This document shows positions 1 through 10,505 of a stretch of 64,000 nucleotides of DNA, piece by piece. The stretch is from NCBI GenBank assembly GCA_024195585.1, contig SWBL01000107.1, forward strand, positions 62,001 to 126,000, given 5' to 3'. The stretch comes from Aureobasidium sp. EXF-3400. Lineage: Eukaryota > Ascomycota > Dothideomycetes > Dothideales > Saccotheciaceae. The notes below the pieces were generated by a model. It did no database searches. It was given only the letters and a program-made list of their open reading frames with translations, and was not told where the DNA came from. A program made the translations under genes and the position numbers. The first letter of the stretch is position 1; each line of letters opens with the position of its first letter.

Positions 1-1
1 A

Positions 2-139
2 GTGGTGCTGATGGATTTTGTCTGCTGTATACCTGCTCATGCGATAAAACATGCTGTTGATCGGTTGGCTTATCTTGGATTGGATGATTTGATCGCGCGC
101 GTCTATGATGCAATTCCTGAGAGAATTGAAGTGAGGTGA
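2..139 (+). CDS. C-terminal end of an unidentified protein (partial)
   Basis: An open frame enters from the left edge of the window and runs 45 codons to a TGA at 137-139. The translated end (motifs AHAIKHAVDRLAYLGLDDL and YDAIPERIEVR) looks like ordinary amphipathic helical protein rather than random sequence, with balanced charge and no low complexity. The rest of the gene lies outside the window, so the family cannot be named. The gene would be convergent with MSP1, whose stop is at 514. It could be a chance open frame, since 45 codons is short. Confidence 0.45.
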   Translation: MVLMDFVCCIPAHAIKHAVDRLAYLGLDDLIARVYDAIPERIEVR

Positions 140-513
140 GAGGCAGAAGTGGTTGACAAAGGAATGCCAGAGTGCAAACTTGAGGCGACAACGGAGGCGG
201 CGACGGAGAGTATACGAAGGCTGGCTAAGCGATATCAATTTCTCCAGAAAGGAGCGAGCATGAGAGGTCCAGGCTTAGAAAGAGGAAGGCAGCCGATTGA
301 ATAGTCGAATATGCTTTTTGCCTCAAGAAGTACCAGTCACACGGGCTTCATCCTAAGAGTCTATCCAGTGACGTCGATGCAGAGCAGAAAAATTGCATTC
401 TAGATTGGGGTATATCAAGAACAAGAGAAGAATAGGAGAGTCAAGATATTGACATGCACCACATAGAATGCCCTAGAAAATGCAAACAAGTCGTCAGATT
501 TTAGATACCTTCC
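140..513. other. intergenic, no gene seen
   Basis: This is the tail-to-tail gap between the partial plus-strand gene and the minus-strand MSP1. It presumably holds both 3' untranslated regions. No repeat or further coding frame was seen. Confidence 0.5.
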
Positions 514-1851
514 TCATGTCGGCACAGAAGTTTGCGGGTCATCATCAGTTTCCGACATGGTCTCTGGGCTGGCTCTGGAGTCTTCCCACTCGTCGACTTC
601 GGGCTGCCGCCTCATTTGTAATGCGCCACCTTTCCTGCCGAAGAAGTCGTCTGTATGTAAACCCCTGACGTCTTCGGCCTTGACGCCCTTCATGTTTGCA
701 CCGCGGGACTTGGCTTCGCGAATGTATTCTCTGACAGGGACCATGGCAGCATCTCTGCAAGCCTCCTTGATGTCGCTACCGGACATGCCTGCACTGACCT
801 TGACCAGAGTTTCAAGGTCGAATTGAGGAGACAGGCGAGTGGTTTTGAGAGTGAGAGAGAAGATGGAACGACGTTGAGAGGCTGAGGGAAGGGAGACGGG
901 GAATTTCTTAGGAAGGCGGCGGAGAATGGCTTCATCAATGTCCTGGATGCGGTTGGTTGCACCTAGCACACAGATCCGTTGAGCCTCGCCTAAAGAGTTT
1001 GCAGATGTAAGACCGTCCCATTGTGTCATGAATCTGTTGTATATAGGTTAGCAGTGATCAGCAGGTAAGAAGATTGCCAATACATACTCTGCCTTGACCA
1101 TGCCGCTAGCCTCGTGTTCGCCGCTGCGTCTTTGACCCAAAACGGCATCGATCTCATCGATGAAGACGATAGCAGGTTGGAGTTTTCGTGCAAGACTGAA
1201 AACAGCAGAAACGAGCTTGTTGCTGTCGCCGTACCATTTCTCAGTCAAGGTAGAGATGTGCAGGTTGATGAAGCAGGCACCACTCTCGTGAGCCAGAGCC
1301 TTTGCGAGCATGGTCTTTCCGCAACCAGGAGGACCGTAGAGCAGGACACCAGAAGGAGCGGAGAGGAGGGAGCTAGTAGCGGAGTAGAGGTGGGGCATGG
1401 TGAGAGGGTAGATGACGGCTTCGCGCAGTTCCTCGATAATGTCGTCCAGGCCACCGATGTCGTTAAATGAGACAGGAATCTCCCAGGGTGATACAACTTC
1501 CATAGCGATAGTCTGTTCGTAAGGTGTGAGAGTCAGATTTGCTGTGCGCTTCTCCCATTCCAACTTTTGATCGTAGTCGTCTTCGTCGCAGTCGTCATCG
1601 GGAGAGCTGGCAAAGATGGATGACAAGCGCGAAGCGGCAGCTGAAGCCTTCTTCTCAGCCTCGGATTTGGCACCAGCTTCAGGATCCATTCGCGCCAGCA
1701 GATTTCGCATGATGAAGAAGGCCATGATGGGCTATTGCATCTTGTCGTCAGTGGGGGCTGCCTCGGGAAGGTTTGTAAGGTTGCAACATACAGCGGCTGC
1801 CGCTATGGCAATCTCCTGGACGATGGTCACCCATCGTCTGTCTCCTGCCAT
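514..1851 (-). CDS. MSP1: Msp1/ATAD1-type outer mitochondrial membrane AAA ATPase
   Basis: This is an AAA protein that extracts mislocalised tail-anchored proteins from the mitochondrial outer membrane. The model has three exons, complement of 1792-1851, 1088-1731 and 514-1033, with introns of 60 and 54 bp, giving 407 residues. The first 20-codon exon supplies the N-terminal hydrophobic anchor ([20 protein letters not shown]), which is missing if the ATG at 1725 is used; that is why I chose 1851. Walker A GPPGCGKT lies at residues 153-160 and Walker B VFIDEID at about 209-215. The second intron splits the family motif [12 protein letters not shown], and splicing restores it exactly. The second-region-of-homology arginines sit in [15 protein letters not shown]. 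The C-terminal tail is acidic and Ser/Thr-rich. It is divergent from thymidylate synthase. Confidence 0.93.
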
Positions 1852-1983
1852 GATTGTTGTGACTGTTCAAGATGTCGAAGACTATCGAATGCGGTCAAGT
1901 CCGCGTCGGAACGACTTTCACATGCATCATCTGTGCACGGACATTCGGTCGAGGGTCGTGCCTTCCTCGACCGAAAGCCATTT

Positions 1984-1989
1984 ACGCGT
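1984..1989. promoter_or_regulatory. MCB-like ACGCGT box upstream of thymidylate synthase
   Basis: A palindromic ACGCGT lies 87 bp upstream of the thymidylate synthase ATG, in the 224-bp gap shared with MSP1. In budding yeast the same hexamer (MluI cell-cycle box, bound by MBF) drives G1/S expression of the orthologue CDC21. That it works here is inference; a hexamer can occur by chance. Confidence 0.45.
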
Positions 1990-2075
1990 GTCGCGTCTTC
2001 CGCTGTTGCCAATTCTCGTACTCTTTTGTTTGCACCTTCCCCTTTGAATATACGCATATATATTACAAACACAGA

Positions 2076-3157
2076 ATGTCTCCCTCAGCAACAACAGAAC
2101 TTGGCCCGGCCAGCGGTCCTGATGTTCAACTCAAGCCCGAAGAGACGCCCAAACACAAGGCTCCTCGCCAACATGCCGCACACGAAGAATACCAATACCT
2201 CGACTTGATTCGTGACATCCTCGAAGAAGGAGAGCACCGTCCAGACAGGTAAAGAGTAGATCCGACATATGATTGACACGTATCTGACCCTTTTTCAGAA
2301 CTGGCACCGGCACATACTCCATCTTCGCCCCCAATCAACTTCGCTTCAGACTTTCCGACAAGGACACTGGAAAATTGATCCTCCCTCTTCTCACCACAAA
2401 ACGCGTCTTCCTCCGTGCCGTCATTGCTGAACTCTTGTGGTTCGTCGCCGGAAGCACATCCTCAACTCCCCTCACCGAACAAGGCATCAAGATCTGGGAC
2501 GGCAACGGCTCGCGTGAATACCTCGATTCAGTTGGCCTCTCACATCGTGACGTCGGTGATCTTGGCCCTGTCTACGGTTTCCAATGGCGCCACTTTGGTG
2601 CCGAATACAAAGACGCAAAGACTGACTACACCGGTCAAGGTGTCGATCAACTGGCCGAGGTCGTACACAAGCTGAAGAACAACCCCTACGATCGTCGCAT
2701 CATTCTTTCCGCTTGGAACCCCGCAGACCTCAAGAAGATGGCTCTACCGCCTTGCCACATGTTTGCCCAATTCTATGTCTCGTTCCCTAAGGATGCTCCT
2801 ACCAAAGCAGATGGTTTTAAGCAGGGCACTCTACACTCTATCTTATATCAGAGGTCTTGTGACATGGGCCTAGGTGTTCCCTTCAACATTGCCAGTTATG
2901 CTCTGCTCACTCACATGCTGGCAAAGGTGTGCAACTTGATCCCTGGCACTTTCACACATACAATGGGCGACGCACACGTCTATTGCGATCACGTTGATGC
3001 TCTCAAGCTCCAAATCGAGCGTGTACCAAAAGACTTCCCCGAGCTGGTTATTGAAAAGTCAGACGAAGATCTCTCGATTGACGGCTGGAAAGTCGAGGAT
3101 TTCAAGGTCCTTGGATATGACCCTCACAAGGGCATTGCCATGAAGATGTCTGTATAG
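2076..3157 (+). CDS. CDC21: thymidylate synthase
   Basis: The enzyme methylates dUMP to dTMP using methylene-tetrahydrofolate, supplying thymidylate for DNA synthesis. Two exons, 2076-2248 and 2299-3157, flank a 50-bp intron and give 343 residues. Family signatures are continuous across the splice: [46 protein letters not shown], the catalytic cysteine Cys210 in [12 protein letters not shown], and the dUMP-binding stretch [19 protein letters not shown]. The end [18 protein letters not shown] is also typical. The first 35 residues are a hydrophilic extension. The start is the first ATG in frame after upstream stops, with A-rich context (acagaATG). The promoter holds an ACGCGT box. CDC21 is the budding yeast name. 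Confidence 0.97.
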
Positions 3158-3935
3158 GAGTTTCAAGCTAGATTCCAAATAGTACACGACTTAGATGCAG
3201 GCGTTTGGTTCAAACATTGTATTATACTTGGGATGGATTTTGATCAGGTTTCGTTCGAGATTGATGTAGCAATACAGAGAAGAAGACTACTGTTTACACG
3301 TTATCAGGATCAATTATGAAGTGCTGCTGCAAACCTCATATCCGGACTCTCTCCACTGAGGTTGCTCTGATTTTTGTTTGACTTTGAACAAGGTGGCAGT
3401 TGCAGACAACAAACGTAGTTTCAAGCGGAAGAACCGACAAACATCTTCTCTTAGAAGCTTGAAGACTGGATGGCAACAATGCCGACATCAATCAGGTCAG
3501 GTGCAATTCTCTCATGCCAAAGCCTATAGGGGACCACAAATTGTGAGTCTCATTAGTACAGTCAGAGAGTCTAGATCATGATCAGGAAGTGGTATAGTTT
3601 GGGCTAAAGAATCATGAAAGTTGTTCTTGTGTTCCGTACCTAAGCTAGCTATTTGAGTGAACCTTCTTCCATGATTTCCCTCTTGTCGGACCTTGGAGCG
3701 ACTTCAAAGACAGGAGATGCATCAAAAGCAAATGCAGTTGTGGTGTTGTGTGGAATGAGATGGACTTGTGCGTCTTGCCTGCATGCCGTGCTTGTTGGGA
3801 CCCCGACCAAAGATCTCTCTTGATCCATAAAGAATCACTGTTGTTACATGATTCTGAATGTATACGCGATGTGAAGTGCCTTGGAGGTGACCCTGATAAA
3901 AACTGCGGGTCATAGTCGAGACTTTTTTCGATCGT
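3158..3935. other. intergenic, no gene seen
   Basis: A 778-bp convergent gap between thymidylate synthase and the F-box-like gene. Only short shadow frames occur; no repeat or RNA gene was recognised. Confidence 0.5.
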
Positions 3936-5114
3936 TCAGTCCTCATGATCCATGGAGTCTTCAGCCACAAGAGCAGCAAACGTTTTCAACTGATCAGCCA
4001 CATCCTCACCACTGATCTCGTGCTTGGCAGTGTTGGAAGGAAGGTGAAGAAGGATCCACCAAGCAGGAAGACGAAGGTCCTCAATCACAAAGCACTTCAG
4101 ACCACCAAGCTCAGAAAGCGATCTGAGAACGCCAGACCAATGCTCTCTGGCAATGTGTAAGGGAGAGCGACAAGGACTAAACTGCCGCATGCGAACGCTA
4201 GTCAAGGTTTCTTTGAGAGTCTCGTGCAAAGCAAGAAATGTGCGGATCGAGCATAGATAGCAGTTTTCAAAAACGAGCCCGGTGGTTTGGGAAAGTAGGA
4301 AGCTGAGGGTGCGCTTGATGGTTGATCCTTCCTTGGCCTTAGCCAGCTCATACGTGTCGCAGCCGATAAGCTTCAGGGATTTGTCTGCTTGATCGTAGAT
4401 GATTGTGTAAGGGTGGTAGATTTCTCGGATGCGCTTACGGACGCAATGGATGGTGAGTCGAAGAGGTGGTCGAGAGGGATCAAGAAATTGTTCCAGTACA
4501 TCGTGAAGGACATCAAACTTGTAGTGATGCATGCTCAACTCAAGTGAGCGGACATGGCAGTTGGCTTGAACAGCAGCAGAAAGTATCCGGCCCAGTGCTT
4601 TGTTGTAGGAAGGTTTGAACAACGTCGGTCGGTTATCGGTTACCTGTGACCAGCAGAAGAATGGGCGCTCGTGGCTATAGCCGATTCCGATGTGAACAGA
4701 GTTCTGATGCTTGCAGACGTTCTCAAACACACACTTCATCAGTTGCACAAATTCGTGTGATCTGACAAACTCTTGTCTGAGATTATTGGTGGCATGGTCG
4801 TGAGGCATCTCAGCGAGCAAGAGAGGGTAACACGCGGTCATGGTGATCGACTTTACGTATAAGCCCAAGCTGTGGTGAGCTACAATCTCGAGCAATGACT
4901 CAATACTCTTCCTGGTTAGGGCGTGACTACGATGAGTCAGGTACACGATGCCGAAAGGTTTGTTTGCAGCATAGTAGAGCGAGTTGCAGACGAGACGCAT
5001 CTGGATAAGATCTTGACCGTCGACATGCTCGGCGATTTGACAGAGGATCTCGGTCGGTAGAGAGAGTAAAGTGGGCATGGTGCCGTTTGTGGTAGTGATG
5101 GAGGGAGGCTGCAT
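3936..5114 (-). CDS. F-box-like protein, distant member of the 25-35 kb family
   Basis: Single exon, 392 residues, starting at an ATG preceded by a CA-rich leader. Residues about 15-50 form an F-box-like helix set: LLSLPTEILCQIAEHVD followed by LIQMRLVCNSLYYAA. F-box domains recruit substrates to SCF ubiquitin ligases through Skp1. Next comes a block (LTRKSIESLLEIV) that matches in position and pattern the block following the F-box in the five tandem genes at 25.4-35.6 kb (for example SLEALVDICRYP). It lacks recognisable leucine-rich or WD repeats, so the substrate-binding part is unknown. It is the most diverged and the only distant member of that family seen here. Function in ubiquitination is inferred from the domain alone. 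Confidence 0.8.
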   Translation of the reverse strand: MQPPSITTTNGTMPTLLSLPTEILCQIAEHVDGQDLIQMRLVCNSLYYAANKPFGIVYLTHRSHALTRKSIESLLEIVAHHSLGLYVKSITMTACYPLLLAEMPHDHATNNLRQEFVRSHEFVQLMKCVFENVCKHQNSVHIGIGYSHERPFFCWSQVTDNRPTLFKPSYNKALGRILSAAVQANCHVRSLELSMHHYKFDVLHDVLEQFLDPSRPPLRLTIHCVRKRIREIYHPYTIIYDQADKSLKLIGCDTYELAKAKEGSTIKRTLSFLLSQTTGLVFENCYLCSIRTFLALHETLKETLTSVRMRQFSPCRSPLHIAREHWSGVLRSLSELGGLKCFVIEDLRLPAWWILLHLPSNTAKHEISGEDVADQLKTFAALVAEDSMDHED

Positions 5115-5579
5115 GTGTGGTGCTTTGGTGTAATCGGGGAAGGAAGGATGGAAAGTCGGATGCCAGGCCAGAGCAAGTATGTCTCAATCATGACATGAAA
5201 TGTGTTGCGCTTCACGACGTCGACACGTCGAAGTGAAAGCAAACGGTGTCTCTCGAAAACAAAGCATCGTTGAAAGCGAGCCTGCTCGTAGTTCAGCTAA
5301 CGCCATAAAGCTGATGCTGTTCCAAGCAATGCTAGGTTCCACAACGCCATGCACTGGTCTTTACATGGAACGTATGTGGTTGGTGATGAAAAGTCATGCG
5401 CGATTGTTCTGTTCAGACCTTTCAAATCAACGACAGGAGACAGTGTGTCTAGCCACTTTTCTTGCAAACTGTCGAGTTTGCATTGCCAGTCTTTTGTTTC
5501 TTTATTCTTGGTCCCTCCTGATCCTTGTCTTTCTGTTTTCGTTCCCAATCACGGAGAACACCAATAGTCAGATCGCTTT
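5115..5579. other. gap between F-box-like gene and ankyrin remnant
   Basis: No convincing gene. The ankyrin frame ends at a sequence reading TTCAGTATGTAG, which resembles an intron donor, so a short further ankyrin exon could lie in this gap. I could not find an acceptor that keeps a long open frame. Confidence 0.4.
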
Positions 5580-6351
5580 CTACATACTGAAAGCGTTACA
5601 GTCCTTGTGGTAAGGGTCAGCTCCTCGCTCCAGCAGAATCTCGATGATGTTTCCAGCATCTCTGAATGGAGAGATCGCCGCAGAGCAGACTGGTGTCTGA
5701 TTCCTAAGCATCGGCTCATGACGCCCTCTATATACCTTGTTAATAGCCAATCCGATCTTATCTATGAGGAAGGTGACCATTGCAGGTCTGGCACGCCAGG
5801 CGGCGTTGTTCAGAGTCGACTCGCTGATTGGTGCACCATGCTCATGCAAGAGCTTGAAAGTGTCGGGACTACCAAATGAGGCGACATCTGCAAGCAATGT
5901 CTCATCTGTCTCGTCGACAACCGTTCCATGATCAAGGCACCACAGAACCATTTCCTCATCACGGCAGGACAGCTGAACCAGTTTCTTATTGGAATCTGTG
6001 CTTGCTGGGAACTTGTATGTGCCATTTATAGGCTGTCGCTGATTTATGTCCCAGCCTCGAGAAACCAACCGGGCAGCGAGGTCCTTGGGAGACGGTTCGA
6101 GGGTCGCTGAGGCAATTGATGCAGCACCTATCTTGTTTATGTCGATATGGCCTTCATCAAGCAAGTATTACATACGATCTGCCCTCTTCTTTACCGCCGC
6201 ATTTGCACGAGCAGAGGTAACACATGTACTGTATGCTTCCTCTGATTCCTCAGAAGCAGCGAGTAGAGCGAGGTCCAGATCTTCAATAGTATTTGGTGGT
6301 TAGCTTCGACAGCGAACTCCCATGAGTAAGGCATTTATTTTTTCTTCGACG
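5580..6351 (-). pseudogene. ankyrin-repeat protein, broken at its 5' end
   Basis: The minus-strand frame below 6167 carries degenerate ankyrin repeats: KDLAARLVSRGWDINQR, DTFKLLHEHGAPI, AMVTFLIDKIG and IIEILLERGADPYHKD, about 194 residues. No ATG opens this frame usefully. Reading upstream in the same phase, a TAA at 6168-6170 interrupts clearly protein-like sequence on both sides (LALLAASEESEEAYSTC before it, YLLDEGHIDINK after it). Further upstream the apparent start MPSKKK (ATG near 6350) runs at once into TAA, and the sequence between them needs frame shifts to connect. I therefore call it a decayed or truncated gene. An unrecognised intron around 6165 is the main alternative; a GTATGT lies there but no good acceptor does. 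Confidence 0.6.
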
Positions 6352-6566
6352 GCATGATGTATACGATGGCCTCAGACGGGAAGAGAACTCATCAGCGGAA
6401 CAACTGATGAAGAGGGATGTTTGTGGGAGGTGTCAGGAAGTCGAAATCGTGAAGACATGCATGCCAACCGATGACGAAATCGGAGCTTGGCAGCACCCTC
6501 TTTGCTTGTGTCAACAACGAAGATCTGAATGATCTTGTCACTGTATATTTCACCAATTTCTTCAAA

Positions 6567-7616
6567 ATGCATATCCTTGTATGTTGTTCAAGTCTGCCGC
6601 ATTGGAATATTCTGACCAGGCGTAGCTAACCAACGATGACGGCCCGCCGTCGAACGAATCGTCGCCTTATATCCTCGCATTCGTACGCGCCCTGGAGGAA
6701 GCTGGACATGAGGTTTCTGTAATCTTGCCCAGCGAACAACGTTCTTGGATTGGCAAGGCACATATCATTGGAAAGGACGTTCGTTAGAATGAGCCATGAT
6801 TATTCAAAGATCGTTCTACTTACACGATTCAAGGTTCAAGCAACATACTACTGGCCTGAGACTGAAGAGCATGGGTCACCAAAGTCGCAAGAGTCGAAGC
6901 AGGGAAAGCCCTGGGTCCTGGTCAATTCGACACCGGCCACTTGCTCTCAGCTTGGACTGGCGCATTGCTTCAAAGACAGAAAGCCGATCGATCTTGTCGT
7001 GTCGGGACCCAACTACGGACGCAACACAACGGCCATCTTCGCCTTGTCGTCAGGAACTCTTGGTGCTGCTCTTGAAGCGGCTGTCTGCGGAGCAAAGGCA
7101 ATTGCCATCTCATTCGCCTTCTTCGACCGCTTGAACGATCCCAAGATTGTTGCACAGAGCTGCAGACAAGGTGTGCGAGTGATCGATTACCTGGCGAAAA
7201 CCCAAGAATGGGATGCTGGACGCGTTTACACAATCAACGTTCCTGTCAAGGATGGCGTGGAGAAGCAACCCGTAGTGTGGACAGAGATGTTGCAGAACCA
7301 GTGGTCATCAAGCTCTTGCTTCGACGAAACGCCTGGAGCGGTCGAGGATGCAGACAGAGAAGAGACTAAGCTGAGGAAGCAAGAGAGCAGAGGTGGAGAC
7401 AAAAACGGGCAGGAAGTCAACGAGACGGAAGAAGACAACAAATGGGCACCAAGACACTACAAGTGGGCACCCAAGTTCAAGGATGTTTATGAGAGTGTCG
7501 AGAAAGCAGGACCTGGCAATGACGGGTGGGCAGTGAAGGAGGGGCAGACGAGTGTGACAGCACTCAAGGCAAACTTTGCACACGTCGCTGGATTCAAGGG
7601 TGAGATCAAGCTGTAG
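6567..7616 (+). CDS. SurE-family 5'/3'-nucleotidase / acid phosphatase
   Basis: SurE proteins are metal-dependent phosphatases acting on nucleotides. Best model: exons 6567-6578 (four codons), 6626-6778 and 6834-7616, 315 residues. The first splice joins MHIL to LTNDDGPPSN, recreating the metal-binding NDDG motif at the N-terminus. Next come LAFVRALEEAGHEVSV and QRSWIGKAH. After the second intron follow LVNSTPATCSQLGL, the highly conserved SGPNYGRNTTAIFALSSGT, and GALEAAVCGAKAIAIS. The second intron has an unusual GTTCGT donor (6779) and AAG acceptor; an alternative pair (donor 6783, acceptor 6840) gives a product one residue shorter, but family spacing between GK and TYY favours the first. 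The acidic insert near residue 220 (EDADREETKLRKQES) is less conserved in type. EDC3 follows on the same strand. Confidence 0.88.
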
Positions 7617-7783
7617 ATGAGATAGAAGAATGCACTGTGTCGCAAGACACTTGACTGCGGATTCGGCATGACGCGCGGGTGCAGACGCGCTAATTCTGGC
7701 GATAAGCTGATAAGGGAAGCACTTCGAGTCTCTGGCGCATTGAAATTATTGCCCTGCGCATCATCGCATCAACACACGACATC

Positions 7784-10042
7784 ATGGCCGACTTTATTGG
7801 TATGACCATTAGTGTCACTCTGCAGCAGCCTCCTGGTGCTGTCCTGATCGGCCGAGTCGCCCACGTTATTGCTGGTCAGACATTGGCCCTCGAACACGTC
7901 TTCTTCCCGCAATCTGGCAACCATGTGCCTTCCTACAACGTACCCGCCAATTTGATCTCGGACCTGCATGTCGTCGAGACGAATTTCGAGGCCAGCTCTA
8001 AACCTCAAGCTCCTGCTGCCAACATCTCAGCCTCTCGTGGTGCTGCTCAATTCCCTGCGCCTCTCCCTGTCCCTGCTCACGAGGCCCGCGTCGAGAGTCC
8101 TCTGGCCAAGAAGACTCCTTCCTTCGTCGACCCAGCTATTCTCAGTTTCTCCAAATCGCCTGCGCCTGCTGCACGTAGCCAGCCTCCGCCACCACCTGCT
8201 CTACAACAACCTTCCGCTCCTGTCACACCCAGCAAGAAAGCTCTGTCGGCCGCCGCAGCTGCTATTCCTCCTACAAATACTTCTCCATTCGTCGCACACG
8301 CCGCTGAGCCGCCCGTCACTCAAGAGCAGGAGTATGCCGAGGACAACGCTAATCAATCGGGCAAGAAGACCAGACGCGGAAGACGGGGCCCAAGAATAAC
8401 TCAAGTCCCTCTGGCTGCAGCCACCGAGGCACAGACGGTCAAGGAAACTCTGTCGCCCAACGTGTCGCGCAATGGAAATGACATGACCATCACCCCAAGC
8501 ACCAACAAGAAGGGATGGCGATCGACCCCATTGCTCAAAGAACCTACATCAGCTGCATCTTCCAAGACCAAGAAAAAGGCGAAGCGCCCACTGAATGGAC
8601 TCAACGGAGATCAGAATGGCTGGGCTACCGAAGAGGCTACAGACATCCACGATATGGGCGACTTTGACTTTGAAGCCAATCTTTCTAAGTTCGACAAAAG
8701 AACCGTTTTCGATCAGATCCGTAACGAGGATACGACTGCAGACGAGGACAGACTGGTTTCGCACAACAGACTCGCACGCCCCGGCACTTACGGAGGCAAG
8801 AACCTACATCCGACAGAAAACGTCCTCTCCCCAACCTTGAAGCCCAAGCATCACGGAAGCGAACTCGAGTCCTCGTCAGATGCCGACACAGAGCTTAACT
8901 TTGGCAGTGGTCCTAACTCAAGACGTGCTCCCTCTCGCACATCAAATAAGCGCCCGTCGCGCATGAGCAACAGCGGTTTACCAGAAGATATCCTTCATCC
9001 CCTAGCAGCCTCATTAGCTTCGACTGCCCTCAATCGCTCCATGAGTTCCTTGAGAGGCTCATCTGTCGTTGCTTCTTCTCCTAACCCTAACCGTGCTCGC
9101 TCTCCACCATCCGGTCAATCTCCCATGAATTCTCTAGACCAACTCAGCCTCGCACAACAAGCTGCAGCATCTCCTCGACCTCACTTCAAGACACCAAAGT
9201 CAAAATACCCCTGCTCACTCTACCACCCTGATCGCCTACGACAAGCTGAAGCCGACGCAATCTCAAACATCGGCATCAGCGCCGATGCTATCACCGAAAA
9301 CGCCGCCCGTGGTATCGCAGAATGCGTTTTGACCAGCACTCTCAAGCCTGGCGCATCTCGTCGCAACTCGAAAATTGCCAACAACCTACCTAATCCGAAC
9401 TCAAAACCCGTGGTAGTTATTCTTGCCGGCAATCATGTAACTGGTGCTCGCGCGATAGCTAGTGCACGTCATCTCTACAGCCGTGGCTTCAAGGTGCTCA
9501 TCTCTGTGCTCGACTTCTCGAACCCTAGCGTCTGGCACCCACAACTCGCCAAGCACATTCACTCGCTCCAAGCATTAGGCCGCAAAGCAGCACGCATAGA
9601 AGGATGGCGCAGCACCTCCGGTCAGATCAAGAAACTCGAAGGACCTCCTGTCGTTATCGTCGACGCTCTACTAGACGGCCAACGCCACGCTGATATCCGC
9701 GATGAAGACTTGCGCGCTGAAGCACGCGAGATGATCGACTGGGCGAACCGCTCTCGTGCTGGTGTCGTCAGTATCAATATCCCCTCCGGATTTGACAATG
9801 TAGACGGCAGCTCGAGTATCGTGGATGGCGAACCCCTTGCCATCCGCCCTGAAGCAGTACTCGCACTTGGTGTGCCGGTCTTGGGACTTATCGAGGCCAT
9901 CAGAGAAGGCGAGGGCAGTGCCTGGGTCATCACAGCCGTAGACACTGGCGTCAACGTCGTCCTCAGCGATCGTGAAAAGGTGCAATTCGGCGCAGACTGG
10001 ACTGTGAATCTGAGATTTGTGTCTGGTGAAGCACAAGCTTAA
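7784..10042 (+). CDS. EDC3: Edc3, enhancer of mRNA decapping
   Basis: Edc3 is a P-body scaffold that activates the Dcp1-Dcp2 decapping enzyme. A single exon encodes 752 residues. The N-terminal LSm domain covers roughly residues 1-65 (MTISVTLQQPPGAVLIGRV, then LALEHVFF). A long Pro/Ser/Ala-rich linker follows. The FDF domain near residue 290 reads DFDFEANLSKFDKRTVFDQI and would bind a DEAD-box helicase such as Dhh1. The C-terminal YjeF-N Rossmann-like domain (about 480-745) shows VVVILAGNHVTGARAIASARH and VVSINIPSGFDNVDGSSS. Domain order matches fungal and animal Edc3. The linker has many SP/TP sites, suggesting phosphorylation. Confidence 0.95.
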   Translation: MADFIGMTISVTLQQPPGAVLIGRVAHVIAGQTLALEHVFFPQSGNHVPSYNVPANLISDLHVVETNFEASSKPQAPAANISASRGAAQFPAPLPVPAHEARVESPLAKKTPSFVDPAILSFSKSPAPAARSQPPPPPALQQPSAPVTPSKKALSAAAAAIPPTNTSPFVAHAAEPPVTQEQEYAEDNANQSGKKTRRGRRGPRITQVPLAAATEAQTVKETLSPNVSRNGNDMTITPSTNKKGWRSTPLLKEPTSAASSKTKKKAKRPLNGLNGDQNGWATEEATDIHDMGDFDFEANLSKFDKRTVFDQIRNEDTTADEDRLVSHNRLARPGTYGGKNLHPTENVLSPTLKPKHHGSELESSSDADTELNFGSGPNSRRAPSRTSNKRPSRMSNSGLPEDILHPLAASLASTALNRSMSSLRGSSVVASSPNPNRARSPPSGQSPMNSLDQLSLAQQAAASPRPHFKTPKSKYPCSLYHPDRLRQAEADAISNIGISADAITENAARGIAECVLTSTLKPGASRRNSKIANNLPNPNSKPVVVILAGNHVTGARAIASARHLYSRGFKVLISVLDFSNPSVWHPQLAKHIHSLQALGRKAARIEGWRSTSGQIKKLEGPPVVIVDALLDGQRHADIRDEDLRAEAREMIDWANRSRAGVVSINIPSGFDNVDGSSSIVDGEPLAIRPEAVLALGVPVLGLIEAIREGEGSAWVITAVDTGVNVVLSDREKVQFGADWTVNLRFVSGEAQA

Positions 10043-10505
10043 TAAAAGTCTTACTTACCTCAAGTTGACATTGTTATTTGCATTTTCGCATGGTTTGTAT
10101 AAAAAAGGGGCGGTCAGGATGGCTGGCGTTTGTGCTTTTTCGGCATGTCCAAGGGAAAATGGAGAGAATGGACCTGTATCTGGTCAGAAAAGCGGTGGTT
10201 ATGAAGAAGGAGGAAGGGTCTCTTCTGCTATCTCCTTATTTTTTCCGTCTTTGAGCATGATGTATCATATCAAAATTATCAAACACATTTCAGAACACTG
10301 CTATCCAGGATGTAGACAGCAATATGAAAGAGAAATGCTGCTTAAAGGGAATGAACAGAATAAGGATGCAAATAGGTAAAGATTGTGTGTCTATCTCGTG
10401 AAGCAAAGTTAGACTAGACCTGTTTTCATGCTGAACCATGCAGCAGCGCCATTGATCTTGTCATAAGTCCTCTCATAAAACATTTCGTGATCAAGAGCAT
10501 CGCAT
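10043..10505. other. convergent intergenic gap
   Basis: Tail-to-tail gap between EDC3 and the hemerythrin gene. One short plus-strand frame (10017-10379) is present but has no protein-like features. Confidence 0.5.

Noticed and set aside
8077..9954. Long minus-strand frames opposite EDC3
   Set aside because: They are shadows of the strongly supported EDC3 reading frame.
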